The position numbers were made by a program, and so were the translations under genes. Under the pieces are notes generated by a model. That model was not told the origin of the DNA. It was given only the letters and a program-made list of their open reading frames with translations, and searched no databases. This document shows positions 1-9,033 of a DNA stretch of 14,505 nucleotides, one piece after another (within the stretch, counting starts at the first letter, position 1; each line of letters opens with the position of its first letter). Source of the stretch: Nephromyces sp. MM_2019 (taxonomy: Eukaryota > Apicomplexa > Aconoidasida > Nephromycida); NCBI GenBank assembly GCA_015657535.1, contig JADHZB010000272.1, positions 1 through 14,505 on the forward strand, given 5' to 3'.

Positions 1-16
1 TATATATATATATATA
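1..16. repeat. (TA)8 microsatellite
   Basis: A pure TA run at the window edge. It would lie in an intron or spacer downstream of the epimerase exon at 79-311. Confidence 0.9.
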
Positions 17-78
17 AATATAATCATTGAAAATTTATGTGTGTATTATTCATGATATATATGAGAAAACTGTTTGAC

Positions 79-706
79 CTGCAAAATGGACAACAATATC
101 AGGTGTATGTTCTTTGAATACACATTTCAAATCTTCATAATTCCTTAGGTCACTATTAACTAATTTAATTTCTTTTTTAAATATTTGTTGAAATTTTGAC
201 TTAAGATGTTTTTCAGTAGTAAAAGTAAAATTATCCAAAATAATAACATCCCATCCTTTCTCTATAAATTTGACAACTGTGTTAGATCCTATATAACCCG
301 CTCCTCCAGTACTTTAATACACACACACATCATTTTATTTCAATAATATGAATTAAATATCATTATATATTATGACGATATATATCATTATATATAAGGT
401 TTATATATATTATTAAATATGTTAATATACAAGTTCTATATACATATCATTATTTATAATTATCTAATTTATATAAATTTCTAATTTATGAGTACTATAA
501 GTAGCTTATGCATATATATATGTATATATATATACATACATATATATATATAGTAATTATATCTTATGAATATTGTTAATACTTATAGAGGTGTGAAATT
601 ATAGAGTTAGAGTATAATAGGTATTATGATGTGCAAAATGTGTAAAGTTTTTGAAAAATTTTTATTCAGATATAATTCACCAGATAACTTTGGGTGTTTT
701 TTCCAT
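79..706 (-). CDS. UDP-glucose 4-epimerase-like SDR protein, 5' part only
   Basis: This is the N-terminal part of an extended short-chain dehydrogenase, best matched to UDP-glucose 4-epimerase, which interconverts UDP-glucose and UDP-galactose with bound NAD. Exon 1 is 706-681 (MEKTPKVI plus two bases). A 369-nt intron (680-312, donor GTGAAT, acceptor ATTAAAG) follows, then exon 2 at 311-79. The join completes a Cys codon and gives KVICTGGAGYIGS, the Rossmann GxxGxxG nucleotide-binding loop at the very N-terminus, as in GalE. Later come the acidic end of beta-2 (VIILDNF), the DLRN segment and PDIVVHFAG, which corresponds to the GalE HFAG motif. After HFAG a plausible donor (GTCAAA at 78) opens the next intron. 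Unspliced reading stops about 10 codons later. The catalytic YxxxK would lie outside the window. CDP-sugar or dTDP-sugar epimerases or dehydratases remain possible. If exon 1 is wrong, exon 2 has no start codon and the locus would be a fragment. Confidence 0.75.
511..552. repeat. TA/CA low-complexity block
   Basis: Alternating TA repeats interrupted by TG and CA steps, inside the long first intron of the epimerase-like gene. Confidence 0.8.
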
Positions 707-2103
707 TTTGTATGAGGTGTTGCAAGATTAATCCTGAATTTATAGTGTATAAAAGCTGATTAATAATTATAAATTGTTATACAAAATTATGTTCTTTTAT
801 TATTATCATTATCTTATCATAATATGTATATTATAGGTACAACCTTATATACATAATTAGTGAGTTATTTGTAATCTTTATTGACTTAAGCACATTAATC
901 TTATATTGGTAATTTTGAACAAGCTGGTTAATTACAAACATACTTGTATTTTTATATTATTTTTATCCGTTTTTAACACTGTATATTTAAATATATATAA
1001 TAAACAGTCTGTAGGTAATATACTTATCATATGGGTGCTAATACAATTACATATAACCTCAAAAATACCTTTTTATTTAATGTGCTTATCTTATAATAAG
1101 TTGAGTTATTATTTATTGATATGTTTTAGACAAAATGTCATGATAATAGTTTGAAATAATAAACAAGATTCAATTTATTTGTAATGATACATAATGTGTG
1201 TAACAAACATGTTTCTTTATCAACTATATTGTGTCTTTATATATACATATATATAACAAAATTTTTATGTATTTAAAAAATTTGTCTAAAAGAACATGTC
1301 TTTGAAGATTGATTAACTATATATAATATTGATGCTCCTATTTGTCTATATAGGTAAATAAACTTGACATAACCTCAGAATTTCAATGACTCCATTAAAT
1401 AAGAATTTGGTTTCAAATTTCTTTCAAATTTCCCATTTACTAACAAAATCAAAAATTTCAAAACATTTTTCACATAAGCTATCACTTGATTTTAATGAAT
1501 TACTCAACATTTATATAAAATTTTTATCATGATCAGAGCACATTTATTTATCATATTATGATTACCTTAGTGCCAACTTACCCACAAGAAAAAATTGAAT
1601 ATATTGTTTTTAACTAAAAACTTTTACATAAAACACTTGAAGACGGAATCGTAAAACAAATTCATTTTAAGTTATATATAAGTTTAGGTGTATAAAGTAA
1701 TTATTAATAAACAGTCATTTGATTTATTCGCTATGGTTAAGGAAAAAATATGCGAAAATGGAGTCGTGAAAAAGAAATTATTATTTTACTGTAAACACTA
1801 ATTATCTGTTTATTTGATTCAACCTAATAATATATTGAAATTTTCCTATAAATAGCACACCGCCAATACAATAAGTTTATTACAAAGGTTGCTTAAGTTG
1901 AACTTTGTAAACTGTTACATTGAGAATTCATGACTCAAGTGTTAACACAGTCATTCAAATACAACCTTTACATAACTTAATTATTGTAACAATTTTCCCC
2001 CTCGGATTTAAATGTGTGATGTATTCAATTTATTACAGAAGCCCACTTTTTACATTGTAGTACTTTAGATTTTTATATTTCAAATATCAACACACGAGTT
2101 GTG

Positions 2104-2133
2104 TAGATACACTTAAACTTTTTAGTGTATCTA
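2104..2133. repeat. Perfect 10-bp stem inverted repeat (hairpin)
   Basis: TAGATACACT at 2104-2113 is exactly complementary to AGTGTATCTA at 2124-2133. After one T-T mismatch, a further AAA/TTT can pair, leaving a tiny loop. It lies about 165 bp upstream of the CPW-WPC start codon, in the probable promoter or 5' UTR. The role is unknown; a regulatory palindrome or an RNA hairpin are both possible. Confidence 0.6.
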
Positions 2134-2227
2134 TGAAATTGAGATTGTTGCAAAAAGTAATATAGGTTATCCAATAGATTGTATGTACATATTTAAAACT
2201 TAATAAAGCTAGAAGAAATAGATTTTG

Positions 2228-2299
2228 ATGAGCTTATTACCATTAGATAAAGTCGTTTCAATCGAAGAAGAATTGAAATTTCTTACAGATTATGTATAA
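2228..2299 (+). other. Upstream ORF abutting the CPW-WPC start
   Basis: A 23-codon frame (MSLLPLDKVVSIEEELKF...) ends in a TAA that directly touches the ATG at 2300 and is in the same frame. It could be a translation-repressing uORF. It could also be an alternative first exon: a GT at 2294 and an AG at 2358-2359 would splice out 66 nt, including the stop and the signal peptide, and keep the frame. A frame this short is also compatible with chance. Confidence 0.3.
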
Positions 2300-3830
2300 A
2301 TGGTTTCTCAAGCAATTTTTCTAATCCACTTACTGCTTTTGAGTATACAAAATTCTAAGTTAGACAGTTTGAAACTATTGAATTCCATATCGGTGAAGTC
2401 TAATTTCATGTTCTATACATTTTCATTTGGGCTCTGCAAACTGAACTTATCTGCTTCAAAATTGATAGTAGATCGTGATACTGAAGAAGAACCAATTAAT
2501 GAGCTCATGGGAGTAAGTAATGAGTTTTGATAAATGAAAAACGCCATTACACTTACTAAAATTATATAGAAAATGAAAAAGAAATTTGAAATTGCTATTG
2601 AAAACGATGATGATAAATCAAAAAAGCCAGTCAGTTGGGATTCAAACTTTTGTAATTATTTATTTAGTGATCCTTGATTTCTAGGTTTCTAGAAGTGATG
2701 ATAGTACAATGGAGAAAGACTTCAATAAATTAACTAAAAAATTTGTTGAAACGGTACAGCACAAGTTTAGCAAAGTTTTATAGTTGATTTTACGAAACTT
2801 TGACAAGGCAAAAGAAGAAGCTATATCAGATTTAAAAGAAGAAAAAGGATTAGAAATTCTCGCTAGAGGTATAGTATAGTTCATTTGGAGTAATATGTGT
2901 TTCAAATACACATTCAAATAAGAATTGTTAACAATTTCTATTGAAAGACTGAAAAAACATTGGTATATAGGGATTTGCAGGTAAGTTAAAACTATAACAG
3001 CCATCACTATAAATCAAACACTTCATATAATAAATAAGGCGTAATTATACCTCAATATGTCCAAATGGTAAAATTAGTGTATTAAAAGGAAATTATATCC
3101 AATCATTCTAAAAGACTGGGACTTTGACCAATTTAATGATCTTTGTCTACCACCCAGGGACTATGTTGGAAAGTAAAATTATATATATTTAAGTTATTCG
3201 CATTTCAAAATTTATAGTTGTCGATCAGCTCGGCTGGCAGAAATGAACCCAAAGTTAAAAGAAGATTTCGCATGGAGGTTAGTTGGACAAAGCTGCAGTT
3301 ATATATATTCTGACAGCGTTTCTCAGATGCTCTTCCCAATGGAGTTGCCTTAATGGTGTGCTCGAATAAAACGAAATTGTTCTTTTTAATATTCGTGTAG
3401 AGCAACCCAGGAACTTTTCCAGCTTGTGCCCCATGGAATGGATTAATTTCAGTAAGTATAATTATACTCTAAATTTAAATCAATGAAAATCTTCTAAATT
3501 TCAGATGATGCTTTGTGTGTTGCACCATTGGTAGGATAAGAAAAATTAGAATTTAAAAATAAAATGTAAAAATTACAGGAATATCATGGGAAATGTAGCC
3601 CAGCAATGGATTTCAGCTCGTATAGTGATGAAATGAAAGCGATTTGGGGATCTAAATGTTAGGATTGTTCGAAATTCATTAAGAATAAAATGTTTAGGTT
3701 TACAGGTGGTGTGAAATGGCCATACGCATTCCAATTTGAAAGAGAACAAAAGAATGAGTTTCCGCAAAAAGAATTCAAGAGAGAAAATGGTCCTTCTAAT
3801 GAAGAAGGAATTATATACAGTACTGCTTAA
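2300..3830 (+). CDS. Secreted CPW-WPC domain protein, 13 exons, 312 aa
   Basis: CPW-WPC proteins are Cys-rich secreted proteins of apicomplexans, studied mainly on Plasmodium mosquito-stage surfaces; their biochemical role is unsettled. Exons: 2300-2512, 2570-2629, 2685-2774, 2808-2868, 2923-2980, 3039-3067, 3115-3172, 3218-3277, 3327-3355, 3401-3451, 3505-3530, 3579-3657, 3706-3830. All introns are GT-AG, 33-58 nt, and all phases agree (939 nt in total). Residues 1 to about 20 (MVSQAIFLIHLLLLSIQNSK) form a signal peptide, which decided the start. Residues 70-155 are charged and helical. Domain 1 has CPNDW at 168-172, then C181, C191, C211 and W215-S-C217. Domain 2 has CPMEW at 229-233, then C241 (CVAP), C251, C272 and W276-P-Y278. 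C160 in WYIGIC may be the end of a decayed earlier repeat. The last motif is WPY, not WPC. The tail is acidic/basic with no GPI or membrane signal. The 33-nt intron (2775-2807) is the least certain join. Confidence 0.85.
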
Positions 3831-4022
3831 AGATCTATTTCTTTAATTGAAAATAAATAAGGCAGAAAAAGAACAAAATTCATTATATTTATGAAAAAAA
3901 ATATGAAATAAATTTATATGATTATAATTTAAATGAATAGACTTGGTTCATTATCCTATTTCTATACATATATTTATTGATTGAAATTATATAACTATAT
4001 TACAACATTGTTTGGGAACATT
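3831..4022. other. Shared 3' spacer of two convergent genes
   Basis: The stop codons of the CPW-WPC gene (plus) and the Sec14-like gene (minus) are 192 bp apart. AATAAA-type poly(A) signals occur on the plus strand near 3852 and on the minus strand near 3980, so the two transcripts may overlap at their 3' ends. Confidence 0.5.
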
Positions 4023-5464
4023 TCACTTTGCTAATGAAGCATTCGTTTGATAGCCATTGGAGTTGTTGATAGTGGTAGTTTCATCTTGTGGCATTTCATC
4101 ATATTCCATGGAAGATTCTAAATAGACAGTGAAATCGCTCATTTTAACATCCTCAGAAGCCTGAAAATAATAAAAAAAATATCAGTTTTGTAATAGAAAA
4201 AGCTCACGGTTTAGCTTTTACCTGAGACATATTAGAAGCTTCAGATAAGCTGGTATTTATGTGTTCCAACTCGCCATTAATTTCATTTGACAGTTTTTGA
4301 TTTGATTTCACAAATTGATTTGATTGGCCAGGGATGCAGCCATCGGGGCAATCACATAATCCTCCAAGAAATGTTGGGATACTCTGTTTAAAAGCTAATT
4401 TCAAATTTCTGTTATATATGTGGAAATATTTTCAGATACCTCGATGTCAATTATAGCTGAAATGTCTTCACTAACTGAGTCAAATGAAGATAGAGTTTTC
4501 GAAACATAGAACTTTTCAAGAGCTCGCTTGCTAACTCCGATGTTTTTGACCAATTCAAAAACGAATTTGATCAGAGTAGGGGAGTTTAATAGTATCTAAG
4601 AATTAGGGAAATCTAAGTTTAATACGACAAAAACGGTTTGGTTAATAGCAAAACTTACAGTTTTACCAACAAGTTGTGGGTGCAAATATTCCGCAACCAT
4701 AGAGGAGTTGCTGAAAGATGTGAGAAAAGATCTGTCGATGGACTTAAGTGGAAGTTTTTTCAGGTCTATTATACGATAAGCCTTGTGTAATTTTCCAGTT
4801 TTCCTGCTTAATTGATCGCATTCCCAAAATTCTACTTCGTTAGAAAACAAAATATAATCTTGAATAATGTGTCCAGGTACTAGTTGGCTGAGTGCAGAGA
4901 AGTTGAATGATTCCATTCGACAAATAACGACTGGTTGGCCATTTTTTGTAGACTTATGTCCCCATGCAGCTAAATACTTCCTTATAGCTCTAAGATAGGG
5001 CTTTATGTGTTCGGGGAATTCAATTTTTTTAGCGTGATGATCTGCATTCATTGCTTTCTGTAAATAAGAAATTTGCCGGGAGAATTTATAAGTTTATTTA
5101 TACAGTATTATGGGGATTACTTTAACAAAGTCACTATTAGATTTCCTCCACTCAAAAGCCTTAGATACTGCTTCCGCTGAGAGGACATTTGTTAGAAAAT
5201 TGTATTCATGCCAATAAATACGAAAATATGGCATGTTTGATGTATTATCTAACCTGCTTTTTTGACATCTCCTTTGAATGATAGGATATATTTCATAAGA
5301 AAAAATTGGTCTTTTAGTCGAAAGTTGGAAACTTCACTTAAAAATTTATTAGTAATCTTTTTGAGTTCATTAATCTTTTCCTTATATTGCTCAATTAAGG
5401 GTTGGATTTCAAGCATTTCTGAGCTAGGAGGATTTGAGGTATCCCCACCAAAATACCAAAACAT
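4023..5464 (-). CDS. Sec14-like CRAL-TRIO lipid-transfer protein, 6 exons, 373 aa
   Basis: Sec14/CRAL-TRIO proteins bind and exchange phosphatidylinositol or other lipids between membranes in the cytosol. Exons on the minus strand: 5464-5254, 5176-5121, 5057-4659, 4595-4440, 4383-4222, 4160-4023; introns of 56-77 nt are GT-AG and phases agree (1122 nt). Residues 52-82 match the CRAL-TRIO N-terminal helix bundle (DQFFLMKYILSFKGDVKKA, then FEWRK). The lipid-binding domain spans about 105-255: NGQPVVI (128-134, the usual GRPV strand), the TGK turn (176-178), IIDLKKLPL (185-193), the YLHPQLVGK (213-221) counterpart of YPE-lGK, then ILLNSPTLIKFVFELVK. After it comes IPTFLGG-LCDCPDGC, the typical leucine/proline-FLGG tail with a small Cys cluster, then about 95 polar residues unlikely to fold as a known domain. 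There is no signal peptide. I started at MFWYFGG because the upstream in-frame Met adds an unlikely leader. Family assignment is strong; lipid specificity is not readable. Confidence 0.88.
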
Positions 5465-7118
5465 TGTTTTCACTGGTGTTATTGTTAATAGTTCTGTGTA
5501 TGTATAGTGATAGATATGTGAAATAAACCAGGTTATGCACAACGGCTATCTATTCATTCTTATTATTTATGTTTTGAAATTTTTTCATTTTATATTTTTA
5601 TCAAGTCACTAAACCAGTATTATTGATTAGATTGATAAAGTAAGTCTTGTAATTGTAGAAGGTGTAGGTTGTGAAAGTAAATTAAAAAGTGGAATTTGAA
5701 TCTCTATGTGGAAATGTAATTTGAAACCCTCAGGCGTAATTATTCATTATTTTTTTAATCTGCGATAAATCATATTACATGGTTAAGTTGAGTGGCAATG
5801 TGATAAGTAAATTGAAATGTACAAACAATTCTTTAAAAAACTAAGAAAATTTTTAATAATAAATGATTGATCTAATCAAGTTACGCATTGATAATTATTA
5901 GTATAGGAATGTTTTTGTAGTTAGATGGTTTATCTTTTCGAGTAGCTTTTGTAATAACCGTTTTTAATTCATTCAAATAGGAAATTTTCTTTAAGTCTGT
6001 GGTCGATACTCGCTTGCTATATGTGAGACACTATATATAAAAGATTTAAATCTTCTTGATAATAGCAATTTTAAGATTTTTTTAATGGAAAATTATTAAT
6101 TATACATTATTGAAAAATGTTTAATTAAGAATAAGCATTCAATAAATCCCAATTTGAAGATAAGAATATTCCAAACTAAGGTATAGATTAAAAAAAAATA
6201 TTTTTCTTATTTTATCAAATTGATCAATTGGTTTTCTTAAGTAACAGCTTATGTATTTGAACTTTACAAAAAGATGTATCTTATAAATATCATAATAATT
6301 CATACTCGTGAGCTATAACAAGATATACTTAACAATTAAGCTAAAAGGAAACAACATAAGAAAAACGAGATTAAATGTTACAGCGAGCGAATTGCTGGTT
6401 AAATATAATTCATTAATATATATATGTATTTATACATTTTAAGAGTCATTTCTTTAAATGTTTAATATATTAAACAATTATGAACTACGTGCTTTAAGGA
6501 GTGTTGCAAGATCAAATACAATTATCATGGAAATGTTTTAAGTATTACTTATTAACTAAATTTTCCATAGTAGCAAAAGTGTGTAGTTATAACTAACATT
6601 GGTTAAAACATCTGGGTGTACGAGTCAAAATACTTAGAAAGTATACTTGATATTTATTTGACAGTTTTTATTATTTTAAGAAATAAATTAACTTTTAAAA
6701 CACTGAAAGTACCTTTTTTTTTCCAACACTAATCACATTACCTTATTAACAAGTAAATTTTATTATTACACCTATTATCCACAAATATCAAAATTTTATT
6801 AAAAATCTTACTTAGCATTGAATAGGATGCTCTGTTTGATACCTAAAGTATTTACTATTTTGAACTAATTTTAAAAAATATAAGAAATGCTTTCGTGTTG
6901 ATCATAGTGATCTTATTTATCTATTAATTTTATTGAACAAAAAATTATAAAATATTTTCTACAAAAATAATAATTATGAATTATTACTGAGCTTTTATAA
7001 CTAAAAGCTACAATCCCATATATAAATACAATAGAAACTCGAATTTGAAAGTCATTTATTCGTGCAGTTACAAATTTAATCGTTAATCTCAATTAATTAG
7101 GTTTCAATTCTATGGATT
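5465..7118. other. AT-rich spacer with one possible orphan exon
   Basis: This 1.65-kb spacer lies between two minus-strand genes. Most of it is low-GC with poly-A/T. Several open stretches of 35-57 codons on the minus strand near 6130-6460 fit chance at this composition. One slightly GC-richer stretch (5881-6030) is listed separately. The promoter of the Sec14-like gene should lie just above 5464, but I see no distinctive element. Confidence 0.5.
5881..6030 (-). other. Candidate orphan terminal exon
   Basis: Directly after a good acceptor (TTTTATATATAG, minus strand) there are 49 open codons and a TAA. The predicted peptide is rich in Lys/Thr/Ser (for example STTDLKKISYLNELKTVIT), unlike the Tyr/Ile/Phe-rich chance frames nearby, and the local GC is higher than in the flanks. 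I could not join it convincingly to an upstream exon and recognise no family. It may be a last exon of an unmodelled gene, a relic or chance. Confidence 0.22.
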
Positions 7119-9033
7119 TTACGATCTTGCCCTGAGATTTTGAGTTTCATTGACTGAACCATTGTTTGGATCTCTTAAAGATTTGACTCCCTCTATTACT
7201 TCATCGGGCGTCATTGAGCCATAAGCTAAATCAACAGAACGAGGTGGTGGAGGTGGGGTATAGGTGAAGCTATTTCCTATAGTATAGGGATAAAATAAGG
7301 GATACCATGCTCCATAATTGGTCACTACACCAGGTTGAATTCCACGCATATCATATGCGAATCCCCACCCACCTATTCTTCCCGATGGTATAACCTGTCC
7401 ACCGACCCTAGTCCCAGGCCTAATATATAAATCTGCAAAAGTTGGTGGTAATGAAGATTGAAGACTTCTTGTTTTAAAAATACTTCTAATTTCATTTTTA
7501 TCAGCTTCCAATGATGTTTGGAAATTTACATTTGATTGCGTATCATTGCTTTCCTTTATAAAAATATGTAAGATCAAATTTAGTATTACTTTAAAAACCG
7601 ATCTTGAGATATGTGTCTTACATTGAAATATTGAGCTGGATGATCCAATAAATTCTCTACTAAACGAGTAGCAAGTATAACTATAAGATTTCGCTGCTTA
7701 TTATAATCTTGTTTAAAAGAATTATTTGGGAGATTTTGAATAGACAAATCCAAAAAGTTTTTGAATTCTAATGATAAGAATCGCATATAGGTTTATTCGA
7801 ATTGGAATACAAATCAGGGCAATGAGATGAAGTAAAATAATGCACAAATATCCTTGTAACTGATTTATATTGAATCCCAATTTCAAACCAAGTATGAAAT
7901 ATAACTAAAATTATTTGATATTTATACTAGAAATTTATAAAAAAATCACCTGATTCTTCGTTTTCAGATAGGTTAAATGTTTTAGAATACTCCTTCACTT
8001 TATTTTCCAAGGAGTTTTGTGCTTTCATAGCTTCATGTTTAATAAAATCAGTAAAAGACTTTTCCGTAGCATTACCTGATAAAAATTGACCAATTATTTT
8101 ATTTGAACTTACGATGTTATTTATCAATTAACACATCAAAATTCTAGGCTTAGTTTATTTAGATAATAATGATAAAACAACTTACCGCTTTTGGAGTTGC
8201 TTGTTATAGCTAAGAGTTGCATCCCAGTTTCATCCATGGTTGAAACGAAATATGAAAGCCATGAGAATGCTGCTAATATTTCACTCTTTTTCTGTTCCGT
8301 ATAAAATGCTCCATTAGAAGCTGAAGAAATGTAATTATATAATTTTAGGTGTAACAAATCCTTTTTAAATCAATACTTGATTTCATATTGTATCAAGCAT
8401 AAGCTTATGGCATGTTATCAATATTAAGCATGATAATATCCAAATAGATGAAATCGTTGCAATTAGAAGCTCGAATCTTATCTAATGAGGTATTTGTAAC
8501 ATCTTTTATCTCCATGCAAATCCAATAAGTCTCTTAATTTACCTTCTGGGAAAGTTGTACTATTTTCAGATGTATTTGACTGTGGTTCTTTGACTTCTTG
8601 GCTCTTAGTATCCTGTAGGTTGATAAGTTTTATGTGATTATATATATATATATTCAAAATTTACAGTTATGTTTTCTAGTTTTATACCATAAAATTTTCG
8701 CCATTCACTGTTTCAACGCCCATAGCTCCTTTATTTTTGATATTATCAAAAGTTTCTAAGCCTAAAAAATAGAAAGCCAAATTCATTATTTTTAGGTCAT
8801 CATGAAAAATTGAGTGAGAAATAGTTATCACCTTGTGTGTTTTCAACTGGTAAAATTTCAGATGAGTTGATCTCATTTTTCGCAATACTTGATACTACAC
8901 TATTGTCTGTAGTAGCATAATTAAAAGTTGTATCACTTTCATAATTTAATTGAGCCTTGCAGGAATAGGTGATAATCAGCATAGAAAATAAAAGGCAGTT
9001 TATTAAAGTAGAGCATTTATAACGATTCTCCAT
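7119..9033 (-). CDS. Secreted protein of unknown function, 7 exons, about 395 aa
   Basis: I do not recognise the family. Exons on the minus strand: 9033-8832, 8761-8688, 8612-8543, 8320-8186, 8075-7950, 7767-7622, 7553-7119; introns of 70, 75, 222, 110, 182 and 68 nt are GT-AG with consistent phases (1188 nt). Residues 1 to about 28 (MENRYKCSTLINCLLFSMLI...) are a signal peptide with a basic start and hydrophobic core. The mature part has no Cys and about nine N-x-S/T sites (N56, N105, N109, N162, N195, N217, N251, N382, N386). Residues 30-115 are polar and probably disordered; 116-250 look alpha-helical; 285-355 form a Gly/Tyr/Pro-rich module (RPGTRVGGQVIPSGRIGGWG, then GAWYPLFYPY and TPPPPPR). 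No second membrane segment or GPI signal is visible, so it is likely exported or organellar. The 222-nt intron is the weakest join, because it hides another open stretch. Splitting into two genes is less likely, since the 3' part would then lack a start. Confidence 0.78.

Larger units (their letters stand above)
707..2299. other. AT-rich divergent spacer
   Basis: This 1.6-kb gap separates the minus-strand epimerase-like start from the plus-strand CPW-WPC start, so it should hold both promoters. The sequence is very AT-rich with scattered poly-T and TATATA. A hydrophobic 82-codon open frame (906-1154, plus) has no ATG and a length expected by chance at this composition, so I do not call it a gene. 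A hairpin (2104-2133) and a short upstream ORF (2228-2299) are listed separately. I see no recognisable RNA gene or mobile element here. Confidence 0.6.

Noticed and set aside
906..1154. Hydrophobic 82-codon open frame on the plus strand
   Set aside because: It has no ATG, its Ile/Leu/Tyr/Asn composition mirrors AT-rich DNA, and about one frame of this length is expected by chance in the window.
2681..3767. Minus-strand frames at 2681-3007, 3205-3405 and 3573-3767
   Set aside because: They are antisense shadows of the CPW-WPC exons, with no domain or splice support.
5262..5507. Plus-strand 81-codon frame
   Set aside because: It is antisense to the first exon of the Sec14-like gene, which has a clear family match.
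717..6515. Shared GTGTTGCAAGAT at 717 and 6501
   Set aside because: A single 12-base match, one copy antisense upstream of the epimerase start, with no extended similarity; probably coincidence.
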